Of a stretch of DNA of 64,000 nucleotides, positions 1 through 10,106 are shown in pieces. The notes under the pieces are model-generated. The model did not search any database, was not told where the DNA came from, and saw only the letters and a program-made list of their open reading frames with translations. The DNA is taken from NCBI GenBank assembly GCA_028689775.1, contig JAQVCM010000008.1, forward strand, positions 114,461 to 178,460. Reading direction: 5' to 3'. A program made the position numbers and the translations under genes. The stretch comes from Crocinitomicaceae bacterium (GTDB lineage: Bacteria; Bacteroidota; Bacteroidia; Flavobacteriales_D; Crocinitomicaceae). Positions within the stretch are counted from its first letter, which is position 1. The number at the start of each line of letters is the position of its first letter.

Positions 1-45
1 TTTTTTAAAGATTAGATCTAAATGAGCGTTGGTTTCTTGGTCCAT
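1..45 (-). CDS. 5' end of a gene running off the left edge
   Basis: An ATG at 45 on the minus strand opens an uninterrupted frame of 15 codons to the window edge, beginning M-D-Q-E-T-N-A-H. It starts 8 bases after the lptB stop, so it is probably the next gene of the lptB operon. The piece is too short to assign a family. It could also be a chance frame. Confidence 0.4.
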   Translation of the reverse strand, partial: MDQETNAHLDLIFKK

Positions 46-53
46 TCCAACGA

Positions 54-788
54 TTACAAGTTTTTTCTTCGCAACTCAAAATTTTGACCTAAGTACACTT
101 TTCGTACTTGTTCGTCTGCCGCCAATTCTTCTGCAGTTCCTGATTTTAAGATGGAACCTTCAAAGAGTAAATACGCACGGTCGGTGATGGAAAGTGTTTC
201 TTGTACGTTGTGATCGGTAATTAAAATACCAATATCTTTCTTTTTTAATTCAGAAATGATGCTTTGAATGTCTTCAACGGCAATTGGATCTACACCTGCA
301 AAAGGTTCATCCAATAATACAAATTTGGGATTGGTAGCTAAAGCTCTTGCAATTTCTGTTCTACGTTTTTCACCTCCTGACAAACGATTTCCTAAGTTTT
401 TTCGAACGTGATTCAAACTAAATTCTTCCAGTAATTCTTCTAAGCGATTTTTTCTGTCCACTTTATTGAGGTCCGTCATTTCTAAAATGGCCATGATGTT
501 GTCCTCCACACTTAATTTTCGAAATACGGAAACTTCTTGAGGTAAATATCCCAAGCCCAGTTGTGCACGTTTGTACATCGGAAATTTAGTAATATCCAAA
601 TCATCCAAAAAAACGGAACCTTCATCTGGTTTCACCAAGCCAACCATCATGTAGAATGAAGTTGTTTTACCAGCGCCGTTTGGACCTAATAGACCCACAA
701 TTTCGCCCTGATTAACTTCTACAGTCACTCCTTTTACAACGGCTCTCCCTTTGTAGGATTTTTTAATCTCGTTTGTATGTAATTTCAC
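54..788 (-). CDS. lptB: LPS export ABC transporter ATP-binding protein LptB
   Basis: Cytoplasmic ATPase that powers the LptBFG complex, which pulls lipopolysaccharide out of the inner membrane for delivery to the outer membrane. The 244-residue length is typical of LptB. Visible motifs are Walker [10 protein letters not shown] (35-43), Q-loop YLPQ (81-84), ABC signature LSGGE (136-140), Walker B FVLLDEP (156-162) and the switch histidine in TDHN (His193). The long signature stretch after [10 protein letters not shown] fits LptB rather than a generic importer ATPase. An LptF/LptG-type permease is encoded at 24.7-25.8 kb, not adjacent. The DUF5686 gene and tatC lie upstream on the same strand. 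Confidence 0.93.
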   Translation of the reverse strand: MKLHTNEIKKSYKGRAVVKGVTVEVNQGEIVGLLGPNGAGKTTSFYMMVGLVKPDEGSVFLDDLDITKFPMYKRAQLGLGYLPQEVSVFRKLSVEDNIMAILEMTDLNKVDRKNRLEELLEEFSLNHVRKNLGNRLSGGEKRRTEIARALATNPKFVLLDEPFAGVDPIAVEDIQSIISELKKKDIGILITDHNVQETLSITDRAYLLFEGSILKSGTAEELAADEQVRKVYLGQNFELRRKNL

Positions 789-900
789 TGCTGTTTAATT
801 TGAGGTAAATGTAAGAAGAATTCAGCAACATCAATTCCAAATCTAGCGATCAGCTATTTCGGATTTAGAAGTTGAATTGTTTTTTAGTTTTTGAAAATAA

Positions 901-3357
901 TTAGAAAATAATATCCCATCGAACGCGAACACCCAAAGGATTCATTCCAGGATCCAGATGCGTTGCTCTCCATACTAAATCAACTCTAAATAATTTGAAG
1001 ATATTTTCTATTCCAACGGATCCTTCTACGTAAGGAATATTCCCAAATCGTTTCGTGAAAGCTGGTATGATTATTTCGCTGTTGTGTTTTGGATCGATGT
1101 CGCCATAAGCGGCTTTTACGGTGGTTACCAAACGCCATTTTAATTTCTTAATCAAAGGAATTCGGTCAAAAAGTAATCCTTGCCAATGTTGTTCGATACT
1201 ACCACTGATGTATTTATCAGAAATAAATTCAAAATAATTGAGTTTGTTAAACGAGCTGTTCTGGAACCAATAGGATTGATTTCCTTCGTGTACTTTCAAA
1301 AATGGATAAGCAGTTTGACCAAAAACATATCCAGCAGTGATGTGGTAGTTTAACCTGCCTAATACGCCGACATTTCGGATGTGTTCAATTCTAAATTCTA
1401 CTTTTTGATAATCGTATTGACTTCCTAAAATTCCTTTGACACCAAATACGGCATTCACAGATAAAATAGGGAATTTGGAACCAATAGAGGTTCGGTCAAA
1501 AGCTCCAGAAATAAATTCTTCATTTTTTCCCCAACGAACACCAACAGAAAACTCTGAAGTTTGCAATTTACTGATGTTTTCAATCGTCCCATTTTGGAAA
1601 CGGGTGTAATTTGCCAAACCAAGTGCTGTTAATTCTCGCCATTCAAATCCACCTGTGAAAATAAAATCCTTTTTCACATCTTTTTCGATGTTGGCCCCCA
1701 TTTTTTGCACAAACGTTAATTTGTCTAATTCACCCGTTCTTAAAAGTGAAGCAAAGGTTGAGTTGACAGAAGATGCCGTTGCTGAAATTCCGACTTGTTC
1801 AATGTCGCTGTTGTAATAAGCTGTGAGTAAACTACGTTTCTTTTTGGTGATGTTGTATCTCACTTTTGCGCCGTATTTAAAGCGGTCGTCTCCAACACCG
1901 TAGGCAATTTTACCGCCTAATTCTATTCTCCTTGAGAAATCATTGGAGGTTCGAAGTGCGATTCCAAAACGATATTGTTCTACGGGATTGACACTAAAAA
2001 GACTGAAAATACTTCCCAACTCTACTTTGCCTAATGGATAATATCCAGTAGAACCCAAATAGGTTAGATCTTTCAAGGTTTTAAAAAATCGGGTGTTGTT
2101 CAAAGAATCAACCATTTGATTGATCCCATTTTCTTGAATGGATAATTTTTCAAATCGATTTGCTTCCCAATATTCATTGGAACGTATTTCTGCACTGTCA
2201 AGGTATTCAACGGTATTGTCTGATTTGTAAAATTCCTTTTCGTGTGGTTTGTTGATGACAAAATTTCTACGAGCTGAAAATTTCCGTCCGTAGAAACCAT
2301 AAATGTCTGTTTTCTTGGTGATTTTCAAATCGACAATCATTTTCTCTTCCGTTTGCATCCAAACTTCTTTCTCTACTTCTTCAAATTTTTGCTCAAAATA
2401 CAAGTCTTGAACGTAGTTGATGTTTGCCCATGGCGATAACGAAGCTCTGATTTCTTTAATGGCGTATGTCGTATCGTGAATCCACATATCGCCTGAGAAA
2501 GTCATATCGCCGGTACGTTTTGGTTTAAATGTCAATTGAAAGCACCATTTGTCACCGATGAACGTAGAATCTGTTAATACAAAATTATAGTATGACCGCG
2601 CAAAATTCGCTGCCGGACTGATGAATGCTCTTTGAAATAAGTTGATGTAATTGTCATAAACATTGATGTCTAAATACATATCACCCAAAAGTTGATTGAT
2701 TTGGAAGTTCTCAATTCCTGATATTTTAGAAGCTTTTATGACCTCTTTTCTCTTTTTCGGATTGTTTAAATAATAAAAATCTGAAATGGACTCACTTAAT
2801 AAAACGGGCAAATAGTTTTTACCATTGTCGTTGGAATCTAGATAGTCCATGATGATGTCGAGTTTTTGAACAACACCTAAATCTTTGAATTTTTCACCAA
2901 TGTTGTTGAGGTCGAGCTGCATTTTATTGTACACCTCGTAATCATAAGATTCTAACTTTTCTTTGTTGTTGATTCTTTTGTTTGCTACTAATCTCTTGTG
3001 GATCGTTGTAGAATACAATTCATCAGGAGGACGAACAAAAAACTCTTCCATTTCTTCCACTTGTGGATTGAGCTGAATATTGATTTCTTGTGCCTGATCT
3101 AGCTTTATTTTAACCGTAACGGGTACATAACCGATGAAGTTATAAACTACACTGTCAGAAGCATAATAGGATTCTAAGATGTAGTTTCCATCCAAATCAG
3201 TCATTGCGCTGATTTTTGAAAGTTGAAAACGAACCTTCACAAAGGGAATTTCTTCACCTGTCTGGCTGTCAGTAACTTTGCCGGTCACTTTAGTCTGTTG
3301 CCCAAAAGCACATGTGAAGGTTAAAGCAAGTAAAAATGTAAGTATGTATTTTCCCAT
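901..3357 (-). CDS. DUF5686 outer-membrane protein with carboxypeptidase-like regulatory domain
   Basis: The 818-residue product has a signal peptide (MGKYILTFLLALTFTCAFG) followed by a carboxypeptidase-regulatory-like beta-sandwich (about residues 24-100, beginning VTGKVTDSQTGEEIPFVKV). The long C-terminal part ends in alternating aromatic strands and a terminal phenylalanine, as in outer-membrane barrels. This architecture is the DUF5686 family of Bacteroidota, whose function is unknown. An in-frame start 10 codons upstream exists, but it would put hydrophilic residues before the signal peptide, so the inner ATG at 3357 is chosen. The gene sits between tatC and lptB on the same strand, and an envelope role is inferred from this. 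A TATATTCG motif just upstream could be a weak -7 element. Confidence 0.8.
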   Translation of the reverse strand: MGKYILTFLLALTFTCAFGQQTKVTGKVTDSQTGEEIPFVKVRFQLSKISAMTDLDGNYILESYYASDSVVYNFIGYVPVTVKIKLDQAQEINIQLNPQVEEMEEFFVRPPDELYSTTIHKRLVANKRINNKEKLESYDYEVYNKMQLDLNNIGEKFKDLGVVQKLDIIMDYLDSNDNGKNYLPVLLSESISDFYYLNNPKKRKEVIKASKISGIENFQINQLLGDMYLDINVYDNYINLFQRAFISPAANFARSYYNFVLTDSTFIGDKWCFQLTFKPKRTGDMTFSGDMWIHDTTYAIKEIRASLSPWANINYVQDLYFEQKFEEVEKEVWMQTEEKMIVDLKITKKTDIYGFYGRKFSARRNFVINKPHEKEFYKSDNTVEYLDSAEIRSNEYWEANRFEKLSIQENGINQMVDSLNNTRFFKTLKDLTYLGSTGYYPLGKVELGSIFSLFSVNPVEQYRFGIALRTSNDFSRRIELGGKIAYGVGDDRFKYGAKVRYNITKKKRSLLTAYYNSDIEQVGISATASSVNSTFASLLRTGELDKLTFVQKMGANIEKDVKKDFIFTGGFEWRELTALGLANYTRFQNGTIENISKLQTSEFSVGVRWGKNEEFISGAFDRTSIGSKFPILSVNAVFGVKGILGSQYDYQKVEFRIEHIRNVGVLGRLNYHITAGYVFGQTAYPFLKVHEGNQSYWFQNSSFNKLNYFEFISDKYISGSIEQHWQGLLFDRIPLIKKLKWRLVTTVKAAYGDIDPKHNSEIIIPAFTKRFGNIPYVEGSVGIENIFKLFRVDLVWRATHLDPGMNPLGVRVRWDIIF

Positions 3358-3397
3358 AATAAGAATGCGTACGAATATACAAAACATTCGAAAAACC

Positions 3398-4192
3398 TTA
3401 ACTTATTTCGGCAGCTTTTAACTTTTTATATACATTAGCAGTAACTAAAATACTGATTTCGTATAACAACACAATTGGAATTGCAACAATCACTTGACTG
3501 ATTAGATCTGGAGGAGTAATCACGGCTGATAAAATAAGCACACCGATGATGGCGTGTTTTCGGTACTTTCTTAAAAATTCTGGAGTGATTACGCCCATTT
3601 TAGCAAAAATATACGCAACAACTGGCAATAAGAAAAGTAAACCTGAATAAAATACCGTCGATAAAATGGTACTCATGTAAGAATTGATGGTGAAGATATT
3701 TTCAATGTCTTTGGACATTTGATAACTTCCGAAAAACTGGACACAAAGTGGAGAAATGACGAAATATCCAAATGCAATTCCGATGAAAAATAAGATACTC
3801 ACATAAAATACAATTCCCGAAACCACTGTTTTTTCATTTGTTTTTAATCCCGGTTTCACAAATGACCAAATCTGATAGAATATATACGGGAATCCAATCA
3901 CAATTCCACCTAGAAAACTCATCATCATGGAGTAAGCAAATTGTCCACCCATCGTAGTACTTTGCATCTTTACTGGGATTTCCTGTACGCAAATACCGGT
4001 GTATTCGCACAAGAGTTTAAAGCTAATGAACGAAGGGTCTTTCATGGATAGAAATACGTGGTTCATAATCCATTCTTGATTAAACCACAAAACTCCTGCT
4101 ATTAAAAATACTGCTATCACGGATCGAACTAATCTCCATCTCAATTCTTCAAGATGGTCTAAGAACGACATTTTGTTTTCTTCTTCTTCCAT
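3398..4192 (-). CDS. tatC: Sec-independent protein translocase TatC
   Basis: Multi-spanning core of the twin-arginine translocase, which binds RR-signal peptides and exports folded proteins. The N-terminal FLDHLEELRWRLVRS motif is the hallmark of TatC, and several hydrophobic segments consistent with six helices follow. The length is 264 residues. The frame can be extended to a TTG at 4204, but that codon lies inside the TAACTTTG -7 box, so the ATG at 4192 is preferred. In several Flavobacteriaceae I recall a KpsF/GutQ sugar-phosphate isomerase gene between tatC and recQ. Here only a 189-base gap separates them. Confidence 0.93.
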   Translation of the reverse strand: MEEEENKMSFLDHLEELRWRLVRSVIAVFLIAGVLWFNQEWIMNHVFLSMKDPSFISFKLLCEYTGICVQEIPVKMQSTTMGGQFAYSMMMSFLGGIVIGFPYIFYQIWSFVKPGLKTNEKTVVSGIVFYVSILFFIGIAFGYFVISPLCVQFFGSYQMSKDIENIFTINSYMSTILSTVFYSGLLFLLPVVAYIFAKMGVITPEFLRKYRKHAIIGVLILSAVITPPDLISQVIVAIPIVLLYEISILVTANVYKKLKAAEIS

Positions 4193-4201
4193 ATCCAGCC
4201 G

Positions 4202-4209
4202 CAAAGTTA
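4202..4209 (-). promoter_or_regulatory. -7 element for tatC
   Basis: TAACTTTG on the minus strand matches the Bacteroidota -7 consensus TAnnTTTG. Transcription would start only a few bases before the chosen ATG at 4192, giving a nearly leaderless mRNA. No TTG is seen at the right distance for a -33 element. Confidence 0.45.
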
Positions 4210-4381
4210 ATCATAAGGAGCAAACTAAAAATAAAATCGTTTTTAGATATTGAGATTTATTAAATTTATAACAGCATTCTGCATTTTAAATGAATTTATT
4301 TTTTTTAAAGAGGGGTTTTTATGTAACTTCGTTGTATAAAATTTTGTAACTTTAGTCAAAAGTTCAAATTATCACATTTAA

Positions 4382-6565
4382 ATGGTTCAAACAGATCTTA
4401 AAGGTGCTCTTCGCACATACTTCGGGTTTGATAGCTTCAAGGGCAGACAAGAGGACATAATAAACAACGTGTTAAATGGAAAAAACACCTTCGTTATTAT
4501 GCCCACTGGTGGCGGAAAATCCTTGTGTTATCAGCTTCCTGCATTGTTGTCAGAAGGCACAGCGATTGTAGTGTCGCCACTCATCGCGTTAATGAAAAAT
4601 CAGGTAGATGCTATTCGAAGTATTAGCAACAACGAATCTGTTGCGCACTTCCTGAACTCTTCGCTTTCAAAAACTGAAATCACACGCGTAAAAGCGGATA
4701 TTCAGAGAGGACAAACCAAATTGTTATACGTTGCTCCAGAATCACTGACGAAACAAGAAAACATCGATTTTTTAACCTCGGTAGATATTTCTTTTTTTGC
4801 AATTGATGAAGCGCATTGTATCTCAGAATGGGGACATGATTTTAGGCCAGAATACAGAAGATTGAGGGAGATATTTGAAAAAATATCAGATGTTCCGATC
4901 ATCGCACTAACTGCTACGGCAACGCCAAAAGTTCAATTTGATATTCAAAAGAACTTGAACATGTTGGATGCTACTTTGTACAAATCCTCTTTTAACAGAG
5001 ATAATCTGTATTACGAGATTCGTCCCAAGAAAGAAGTTGAACGAGAAATCATCCGATACATTCGAGCGAGAGAAGGAAAATCAGGAATTATCTATTGTTT
5101 GAGTAGAAAGAAAGTTGAACAGCTTTCCGAACTACTTCAAGTAAATGGAGTCAATGCTTTGCCATATCACGCAGGATTAGATGCTGCAACTCGAGCGCGC
5201 CATCAAGACATGTTTTTGATGGAAGAAACGAGTATCATTGTCGCTACCATTGCGTTTGGAATGGGAATTGACAAACCAGATGTTCGCTTCGTTATTCACC
5301 ATGATATTCCGAAATCATTGGAAAGTTATTACCAGGAAACTGGTCGTGCTGGTCGTGATGGTGGAGAAGGTGAGTGTGTTGTTTTCTACAGCTATAAAGA
5401 CATTGAGAAATTAGAAAAATTCCTTCAAGGAAAACCGGTTACAGAGCAAGAAATTGGAAAACAATTGTTGCACGAAATTGTTTCGTTTACGGAAACATCC
5501 GTTTGTAGAAGGAAGTTTATCTTGCATTACTTTGGTGAAGTATTTGATGAAGCTGAATGCAATTGCATGTGTGATAATTGTAAATATCCGCGCGAACGCT
5601 CTGAAGGAAAGGAATATGTGAAGTTGCTGATTGATGCCGTGGACATGTTGGATGAACAGCAAAAAGCCAAACATCTTTGTGCATTTATTGCAGGGAATTT
5701 AACAGCAGATATCATCAGTTACCGACACGATCAACTTGCGCTATTTGGAAAAGGAAAAGAAAGAGATGAACATTTTTGGAATGCGGTGATTCGTCAAAGT
5801 TTAGTTGCTGGTTTTTTATCCAAAGACATTGAAACTTTTGGAACACTTCGAATTACCGAGAAAGGAAAAGAATTTACGAAGAATCCAGAGTCTTTCTTAT
5901 TAATTAAAGAACGCATTTTTGAGGGCGAAGATGGCGAAGAAAATGACATTGTTCATTCTTCGAAGGAAGGTGCTTTTGATCAAGAATTGTTCGATCTGTT
6001 AATGGATCTTCGGAAATCAATCTCAAAATCTAAAAATATTCCCGCCTTTGTAATTTTTCAAGAGCCTTCCTTGCGAGATATGTGTTTGCAATATCCAATT
6101 ACAATGGATGAATTAACAAACATTCAAGGTGTTGGAACTGGAAAAGCTGCACGATATGGTGCTCCGTTTTTGGCGTTGATTCAATCCTACGTGGATGAAA
6201 ATGAAATTGAACGTCCACAAGACATGGTGGTGAAGTCTTTGATTAATAAATCAGTTCTCAAAGTTCAATTGATTAAAAACATTGACCGTAAATTACCTTT
6301 GGAAGACATTGGTCGCTCTCAAGGTAAAACCATGGAAGAGATTTTGGAAGAAGTGGAAGGAATTGTCTCTTCAGGAACTCGCGTCAACATCAATTATTAC
6401 ATCGACGATATTTTGGATGCAGACAACCAAGAAGAGATTTACGATTATTTTAAATCTGCTGAAACGGAAGATTTAATCGCTGCATACAAAGAGTTTGATG
6501 GTGATTATACAGAAGAAGAATTGAGGTTGATGCGCATCAAGTTTATGAGCGAAATGGCCAACTAA
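4382..6565 (+). CDS. recQ: ATP-dependent DNA helicase RecQ
   Basis: 3'-5' helicase of recombination and fork repair. Motif 0 covers residues 13-27 (YFGFDSFKGRQEDII), Walker A is MPTGGGKS (40-47), the DEAH box is at 142-145 and motif VI is QETGRAGRDG (318-327). A cysteine cluster at 375-400 forms the RQC zinc site. An HRDC domain covers about 536-610. About 110 further residues rich in acidic side chains form a C-terminal extension of the kind seen in Bacteroidota RecQ proteins; its role is not known to me. Total length is 727 residues against about 610 for the E. coli protein. It is divergent from tatC and ends at a shared bidirectional terminator. Confidence 0.95.
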   Translation: MVQTDLKGALRTYFGFDSFKGRQEDIINNVLNGKNTFVIMPTGGGKSLCYQLPALLSEGTAIVVSPLIALMKNQVDAIRSISNNESVAHFLNSSLSKTEITRVKADIQRGQTKLLYVAPESLTKQENIDFLTSVDISFFAIDEAHCISEWGHDFRPEYRRLREIFEKISDVPIIALTATATPKVQFDIQKNLNMLDATLYKSSFNRDNLYYEIRPKKEVEREIIRYIRAREGKSGIIYCLSRKKVEQLSELLQVNGVNALPYHAGLDAATRARHQDMFLMEETSIIVATIAFGMGIDKPDVRFVIHHDIPKSLESYYQETGRAGRDGGEGECVVFYSYKDIEKLEKFLQGKPVTEQEIGKQLLHEIVSFTETSVCRRKFILHYFGEVFDEAECNCMCDNCKYPRERSEGKEYVKLLIDAVDMLDEQQKAKHLCAFIAGNLTADIISYRHDQLALFGKGKERDEHFWNAVIRQSLVAGFLSKDIETFGTLRITEKGKEFTKNPESFLLIKERIFEGEDGEENDIVHSSKEGAFDQELFDLLMDLRKSISKSKNIPAFVIFQEPSLRDMCLQYPITMDELTNIQGVGTGKAARYGAPFLALIQSYVDENEIERPQDMVVKSLINKSVLKVQLIKNIDRKLPLEDIGRSQGKTMEEILEEVEGIVSSGTRVNINYYIDDILDADNQEEIYDYFKSAETEDLIAAYKEFDGDYTEEELRLMRIKFMSEMAN

Positions 6566-6589
6566 TTAAATTCCATTTGGATAAATTTA

Positions 6590-6625
6590 AAAAAGCCTTA
6601 CTTGTTTAACGAGTAAGGCTTTTTT
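6590..6625. terminator. Bidirectional terminator between recQ and the T9SS cargo gene
   Basis: A 13-bp stem (arms 6590-6602 and 6612-6624) encloses a short AT-rich loop and is bordered by a T run on both strands. It therefore serves convergent transcripts from recQ (+) and the gene ending at 6666 (-). Confidence 0.85.
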
Positions 6626-6665
6626 GTGTTTTCAAGATTATTTTGGGTAGGATGATATTTTTGCA

Positions 6666-9600
6666 TTATTTCAACAAAGAAACATGACCTCTTTTGGTAA
6701 TTTCTTTTCCGTTTCCATCTCGTACTTGCAGAACGTATAAATACACGCCAGTTTCAGCCATTTTTTGATTCGTTGCCAATCGGCCGTCCCAACCTTCGAA
6801 AATGTCGCGGGTGTAAAACATCACTTGGCCCCAACGATCGATGATGGTAAGTTGGTAATCTGTTGGATTAATCAGAGAAACAACAGGAATGAATATGGGA
6901 TTTATTCCATCAGGTGTAAATGCATTTGGAATATAAATCAAAGGCTCAAAAGTAGCACATGCTTCGTTTGATTTACTTTCTTCAGAGAAATTATACCGAT
7001 TCATAGATTCAACTGCTTCTACATAATAACAAACTTTCCCTTCAAATCCACCCAGTCCATTTAAGTCATCTTGATAGGATAAAGTATTGGCAGAAACGGT
7101 GGCAATTGGAGGCCACGTATAGATGCCGTTGGTAGATCTGAAAATGTGATACCGAATAATGCTTCCACTAAATCCTTCGTAAGCACTCCAGTTGAGCGTA
7201 TTGACCATCTCAATTTCATTCGATTGTATCTGAAGCAAAATTGTTTTTACTTCGTTGGCCACAGGACCTGAATTTCCGCAGCTGTCAATGATTCTAACGC
7301 GGTATTCGTAACTGTATCGATCGGTGCTGACTTCGGTATCAATAAAATTAGTCACTTCAGTAACAATATTTTGTCTTGCAATTTCAACAAAGTTATTGTT
7401 CTTGTTTTTTCGTTCTAAAGCAATTTGTTTCACACCGCCCACCACTTCCATGTAGTGTTTTATCAAAATTGAATTCTGATTCACGGTTGCCACTCTGGTA
7501 TAGTGAAAAGCAGGAACTGTTGGAAAAATGGCTACGACCGAAATTTGGTTCGAAAATGATTCAACACCGAGATCACTAACTGCACGAACTACAAACTGAT
7601 AATTTCCAGAACCTGTAATGGGTATTTGAAAGTTTAATTGAGCTGTTGTTCCGTATAAAATCCAACCGTTTCCATCAATGTTTCCATAGATTTCATAGTG
7701 ATCAACATTGGCCCATCCGATGTATTTGGTCCAGGTAATCTTTGCAATCTGTCCACATACATCATAGGTGTGTTTGGTGTATACCGAAGTATGTAAAGGT
7801 GCTTTTGCGGATGTTTGATATGTTGCAGGAATTGTGTTTGTAAAACAAGAGTCAAACGCAGAGATGGAAAACGTCAATGGGCCGTTAGTCGTATTTGGTC
7901 CATAAGTATACGTTACATTGTTAATTCCATAGATGGTATCCAACTCAAACAATATTCCATTTTGATCCGTTTGATAAATGATGTAACCAAAAGTGTCGTC
8001 TTGGTCGTTTACATTCCAAGTAATTGTGACGTCGCCTGTAAGTGTATCAGTCGTAACTGAAGTGATGACAGGAATGCTTGGCGTAAACATGTCTTCAAAA
8101 TCATCTCCTTCGATGTTGGAAGTAAATGAACACGTATTGGTCGGCAATGAGATTTGATAACTCAAAAAGGCATTGCAAATATCGATGGTGTCTTTGTAAA
8201 TGTTGGTACCAAAAGGAACACTGTCAATAACGGTCCAAACGCCTACTGGAAATTCTCTTAAAATGTGATAGAAGTCGTTTAAATTCGAATTGTATGGAGT
8301 AACTGGTTGATTCCAATTTAAAACTGCAGTTCCGTTGGATGGATTGATTAGCGTGAGACGAATGTTTTGAACCGTATCACTTGATAAAACGACATTTCCA
8401 TTGCAACCAGAAAGTGTTTCAATGTAAAAATCATCAATTCCAGTACTGCCTGTGGCTACGTAAGAATTGGTTGCAAGGTTGGTAATGGTTGCTAAAACTG
8501 GCGAACCTATTTTTCGAATTCGATAAGATATAAATGAATTTGTTGGATCCAAAGGTGGCGTCCATCGAATGGTTAAATCACCATTTGCTGCCGTTTGAAT
8601 GCAATCGATCTGTGCAGGTTGAACGACACCTTGATTTCTAACGCGTATGGTAATGGTTGTATAGCTCACTTTGGGTACTTGACAAAAATTATCTTGTACT
8701 TTAAATACGAATTGATACGGAACTTCTTGCGCCACAATTCCATATTGATTGACCAAATGATCACAACTGGTTTGCCAATTAAAAGTTGTGCTTGCACCTT
8801 GAGTTCCTGTGATTGGTGTAGGAGCATTTAGCGTAGCACATGGAATAGTACCACAACCTGTTGTACTCGTTTGATTGGTTCCGAACATCAATCCAGAAGC
8901 AGAAAGAATGTTATTTTGAGGTGTTCCATCTTGTAATAATTCTACATCTGAAGAGGCAAGTGTGAAGTTTACCAAATCGCCTGCATTGATGGTGGTTTCG
9001 TATAATCCTCCAAATGGACCAGGCACAACAGGTGCGTTGTTTCCAGGAACACAATTCATGTTCACAATTTGCATTTCCCGTTCCACTTGTGCAATCAATT
9101 GTCCATTTCGAAATGATTTTACAAGCATTTTCACCACAAAGTTTCCGACGGTGTTGCTGTTAAATTTTAATTCTCCAGATTGGGGATCAATGGTGGCAGC
9201 TACATTTCCAGCGTTGAATGTTGCATCTGGCGTTGGTGAAGTGGCACTAAATCCAGGTTCATACGGAAGTAGAATTGGATTTGTTGGAGGATTAAATACT
9301 CCTGAAAAGTTATTGATCGGATGTCCAAAACTGATGTGAACAGAATCTAAATCTGGATCTACAACGTGCATGTTGTATGTATAAGGCGAACCGGCACAAC
9401 TTACCAAATTTGGTTCTTGCAGAAAGGTTGGAGAAGAATCTACACAACCAGTTCCACCGCCTGGAATGGCAAACATGTATGCTGAAAGGGTGATTCCATA
9501 AGTAGAAGGATCTACTAAATTCGTAATTGCATTGCTTCGAGAGAAGTTTTTGGCAGTGAAAATCCAACCAGCTGCAGGTGGAGTTCCGGATAAAGTGATT

Positions 9601-9947
9601 GGATTGCTCCGATATACTATTTTTTCAAATGCACCAATTCCGTTTCCTCCACTTGCTCCAACTCCGCAAGCCAAAGCAGGAGGTGAGCCGATTACGGGTG
9701 TGCAAAAAGGAGAAATATCAGTTCGTGAACTAAATAAGACTTGAATTTCTGTAATGGATGGATGATTCCAAACCTCAATGGTTTCATTGACAAGGTTTAC
9801 GTCTGCGCCATTACAATCTCGGTAAAAAACCAATTCAAAAACATAACTTCCACCTTGACATTTCCACGTAATTTCGCCACCCATCACGTGTGTAGCTTTT
9901 ACTTGTGTTATGAACGAAATAAGTAGAATTGATAATAAATACCGCAT
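6666..9947 (-). CDS. Large T9SS type-B cargo protein (gliding-motility-type C-terminal domain)
   Basis: Predicted secreted or surface protein of 1093 residues. It has a signal peptide (first about 18 residues), then the THVMGGEITWKC motif that opens many large Bacteroidota surface proteins. Several fibronectin-III-like beta-sandwich segments follow (for example around 440-530, 640-720 and 730-815). The last 90 residues begin IYIPNAFTPDG and contain DRWGQVMF, the type-B sorting signal used by the type IX secretion system. The cargo's function is not recognisable; adhesion is a guess from the repeated beta-sandwiches. It has its own promoter-like element at 9986-9993 and shares the terminator at 6590-6625. 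Confidence 0.85.
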   Translation of the reverse strand: MRYLLSILLISFITQVKATHVMGGEITWKCQGGSYVFELVFYRDCNGADVNLVNETIEVWNHPSITEIQVLFSSRTDISPFCTPVIGSPPALACGVGASGGNGIGAFEKIVYRSNPITLSGTPPAAGWIFTAKNFSRSNAITNLVDPSTYGITLSAYMFAIPGGGTGCVDSSPTFLQEPNLVSCAGSPYTYNMHVVDPDLDSVHISFGHPINNFSGVFNPPTNPILLPYEPGFSATSPTPDATFNAGNVAATIDPQSGELKFNSNTVGNFVVKMLVKSFRNGQLIAQVEREMQIVNMNCVPGNNAPVVPGPFGGLYETTINAGDLVNFTLASSDVELLQDGTPQNNILSASGLMFGTNQTSTTGCGTIPCATLNAPTPITGTQGASTTFNWQTSCDHLVNQYGIVAQEVPYQFVFKVQDNFCQVPKVSYTTITIRVRNQGVVQPAQIDCIQTAANGDLTIRWTPPLDPTNSFISYRIRKIGSPVLATITNLATNSYVATGSTGIDDFYIETLSGCNGNVVLSSDTVQNIRLTLINPSNGTAVLNWNQPVTPYNSNLNDFYHILREFPVGVWTVIDSVPFGTNIYKDTIDICNAFLSYQISLPTNTCSFTSNIEGDDFEDMFTPSIPVITSVTTDTLTGDVTITWNVNDQDDTFGYIIYQTDQNGILFELDTIYGINNVTYTYGPNTTNGPLTFSISAFDSCFTNTIPATYQTSAKAPLHTSVYTKHTYDVCGQIAKITWTKYIGWANVDHYEIYGNIDGNGWILYGTTAQLNFQIPITGSGNYQFVVRAVSDLGVESFSNQISVVAIFPTVPAFHYTRVATVNQNSILIKHYMEVVGGVKQIALERKNKNNNFVEIARQNIVTEVTNFIDTEVSTDRYSYEYRVRIIDSCGNSGPVANEVKTILLQIQSNEIEMVNTLNWSAYEGFSGSIIRYHIFRSTNGIYTWPPIATVSANTLSYQDDLNGLGGFEGKVCYYVEAVESMNRYNFSEESKSNEACATFEPLIYIPNAFTPDGINPIFIPVVSLINPTDYQLTIIDRWGQVMFYTRDIFEGWDGRLATNQKMAETGVYLYVLQVRDGNGKEITKRGHVSLLK

Positions 9948-9985
9948 GGGTTTAAAAACGAAAAAAATGAATTTAAAGTATACTA

Positions 9986-9993
9986 CAAAGATA
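9986..9993 (-). promoter_or_regulatory. -7 element for the T9SS cargo gene
   Basis: TATCTTTG on the minus strand, 39 bases before the start codon at 9947. A TTTG at 10021-10018 lies 24 bases upstream, slightly further than the usual 17-23 spacing. Confidence 0.5.
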
Positions 9994-10106
9994 GATTTTT
10001 TAGATTAAGGTTGCCTTCAAAGACCCGATCTTCTCTATATAATTGTTAATTATGTGGGATTCATAGAAAAAAATTGTCAACTTTACTTTTATAATATACA
10101 CACTTC

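Noticed and set aside
4193..4381. Loss of a KpsF/GutQ isomerase gene between tatC and recQ
   Set aside because: It is based only on my memory of gene order in other Flavobacteriaceae; the 189-base gap shows no remnant, so it may simply be a different ancestral order.
8962..9339. 125-codon + strand frame inside the large T9SS cargo gene
   Set aside because: It is antisense to a clear signal-peptide and sorting-domain protein; no family resemblance and no start signals.
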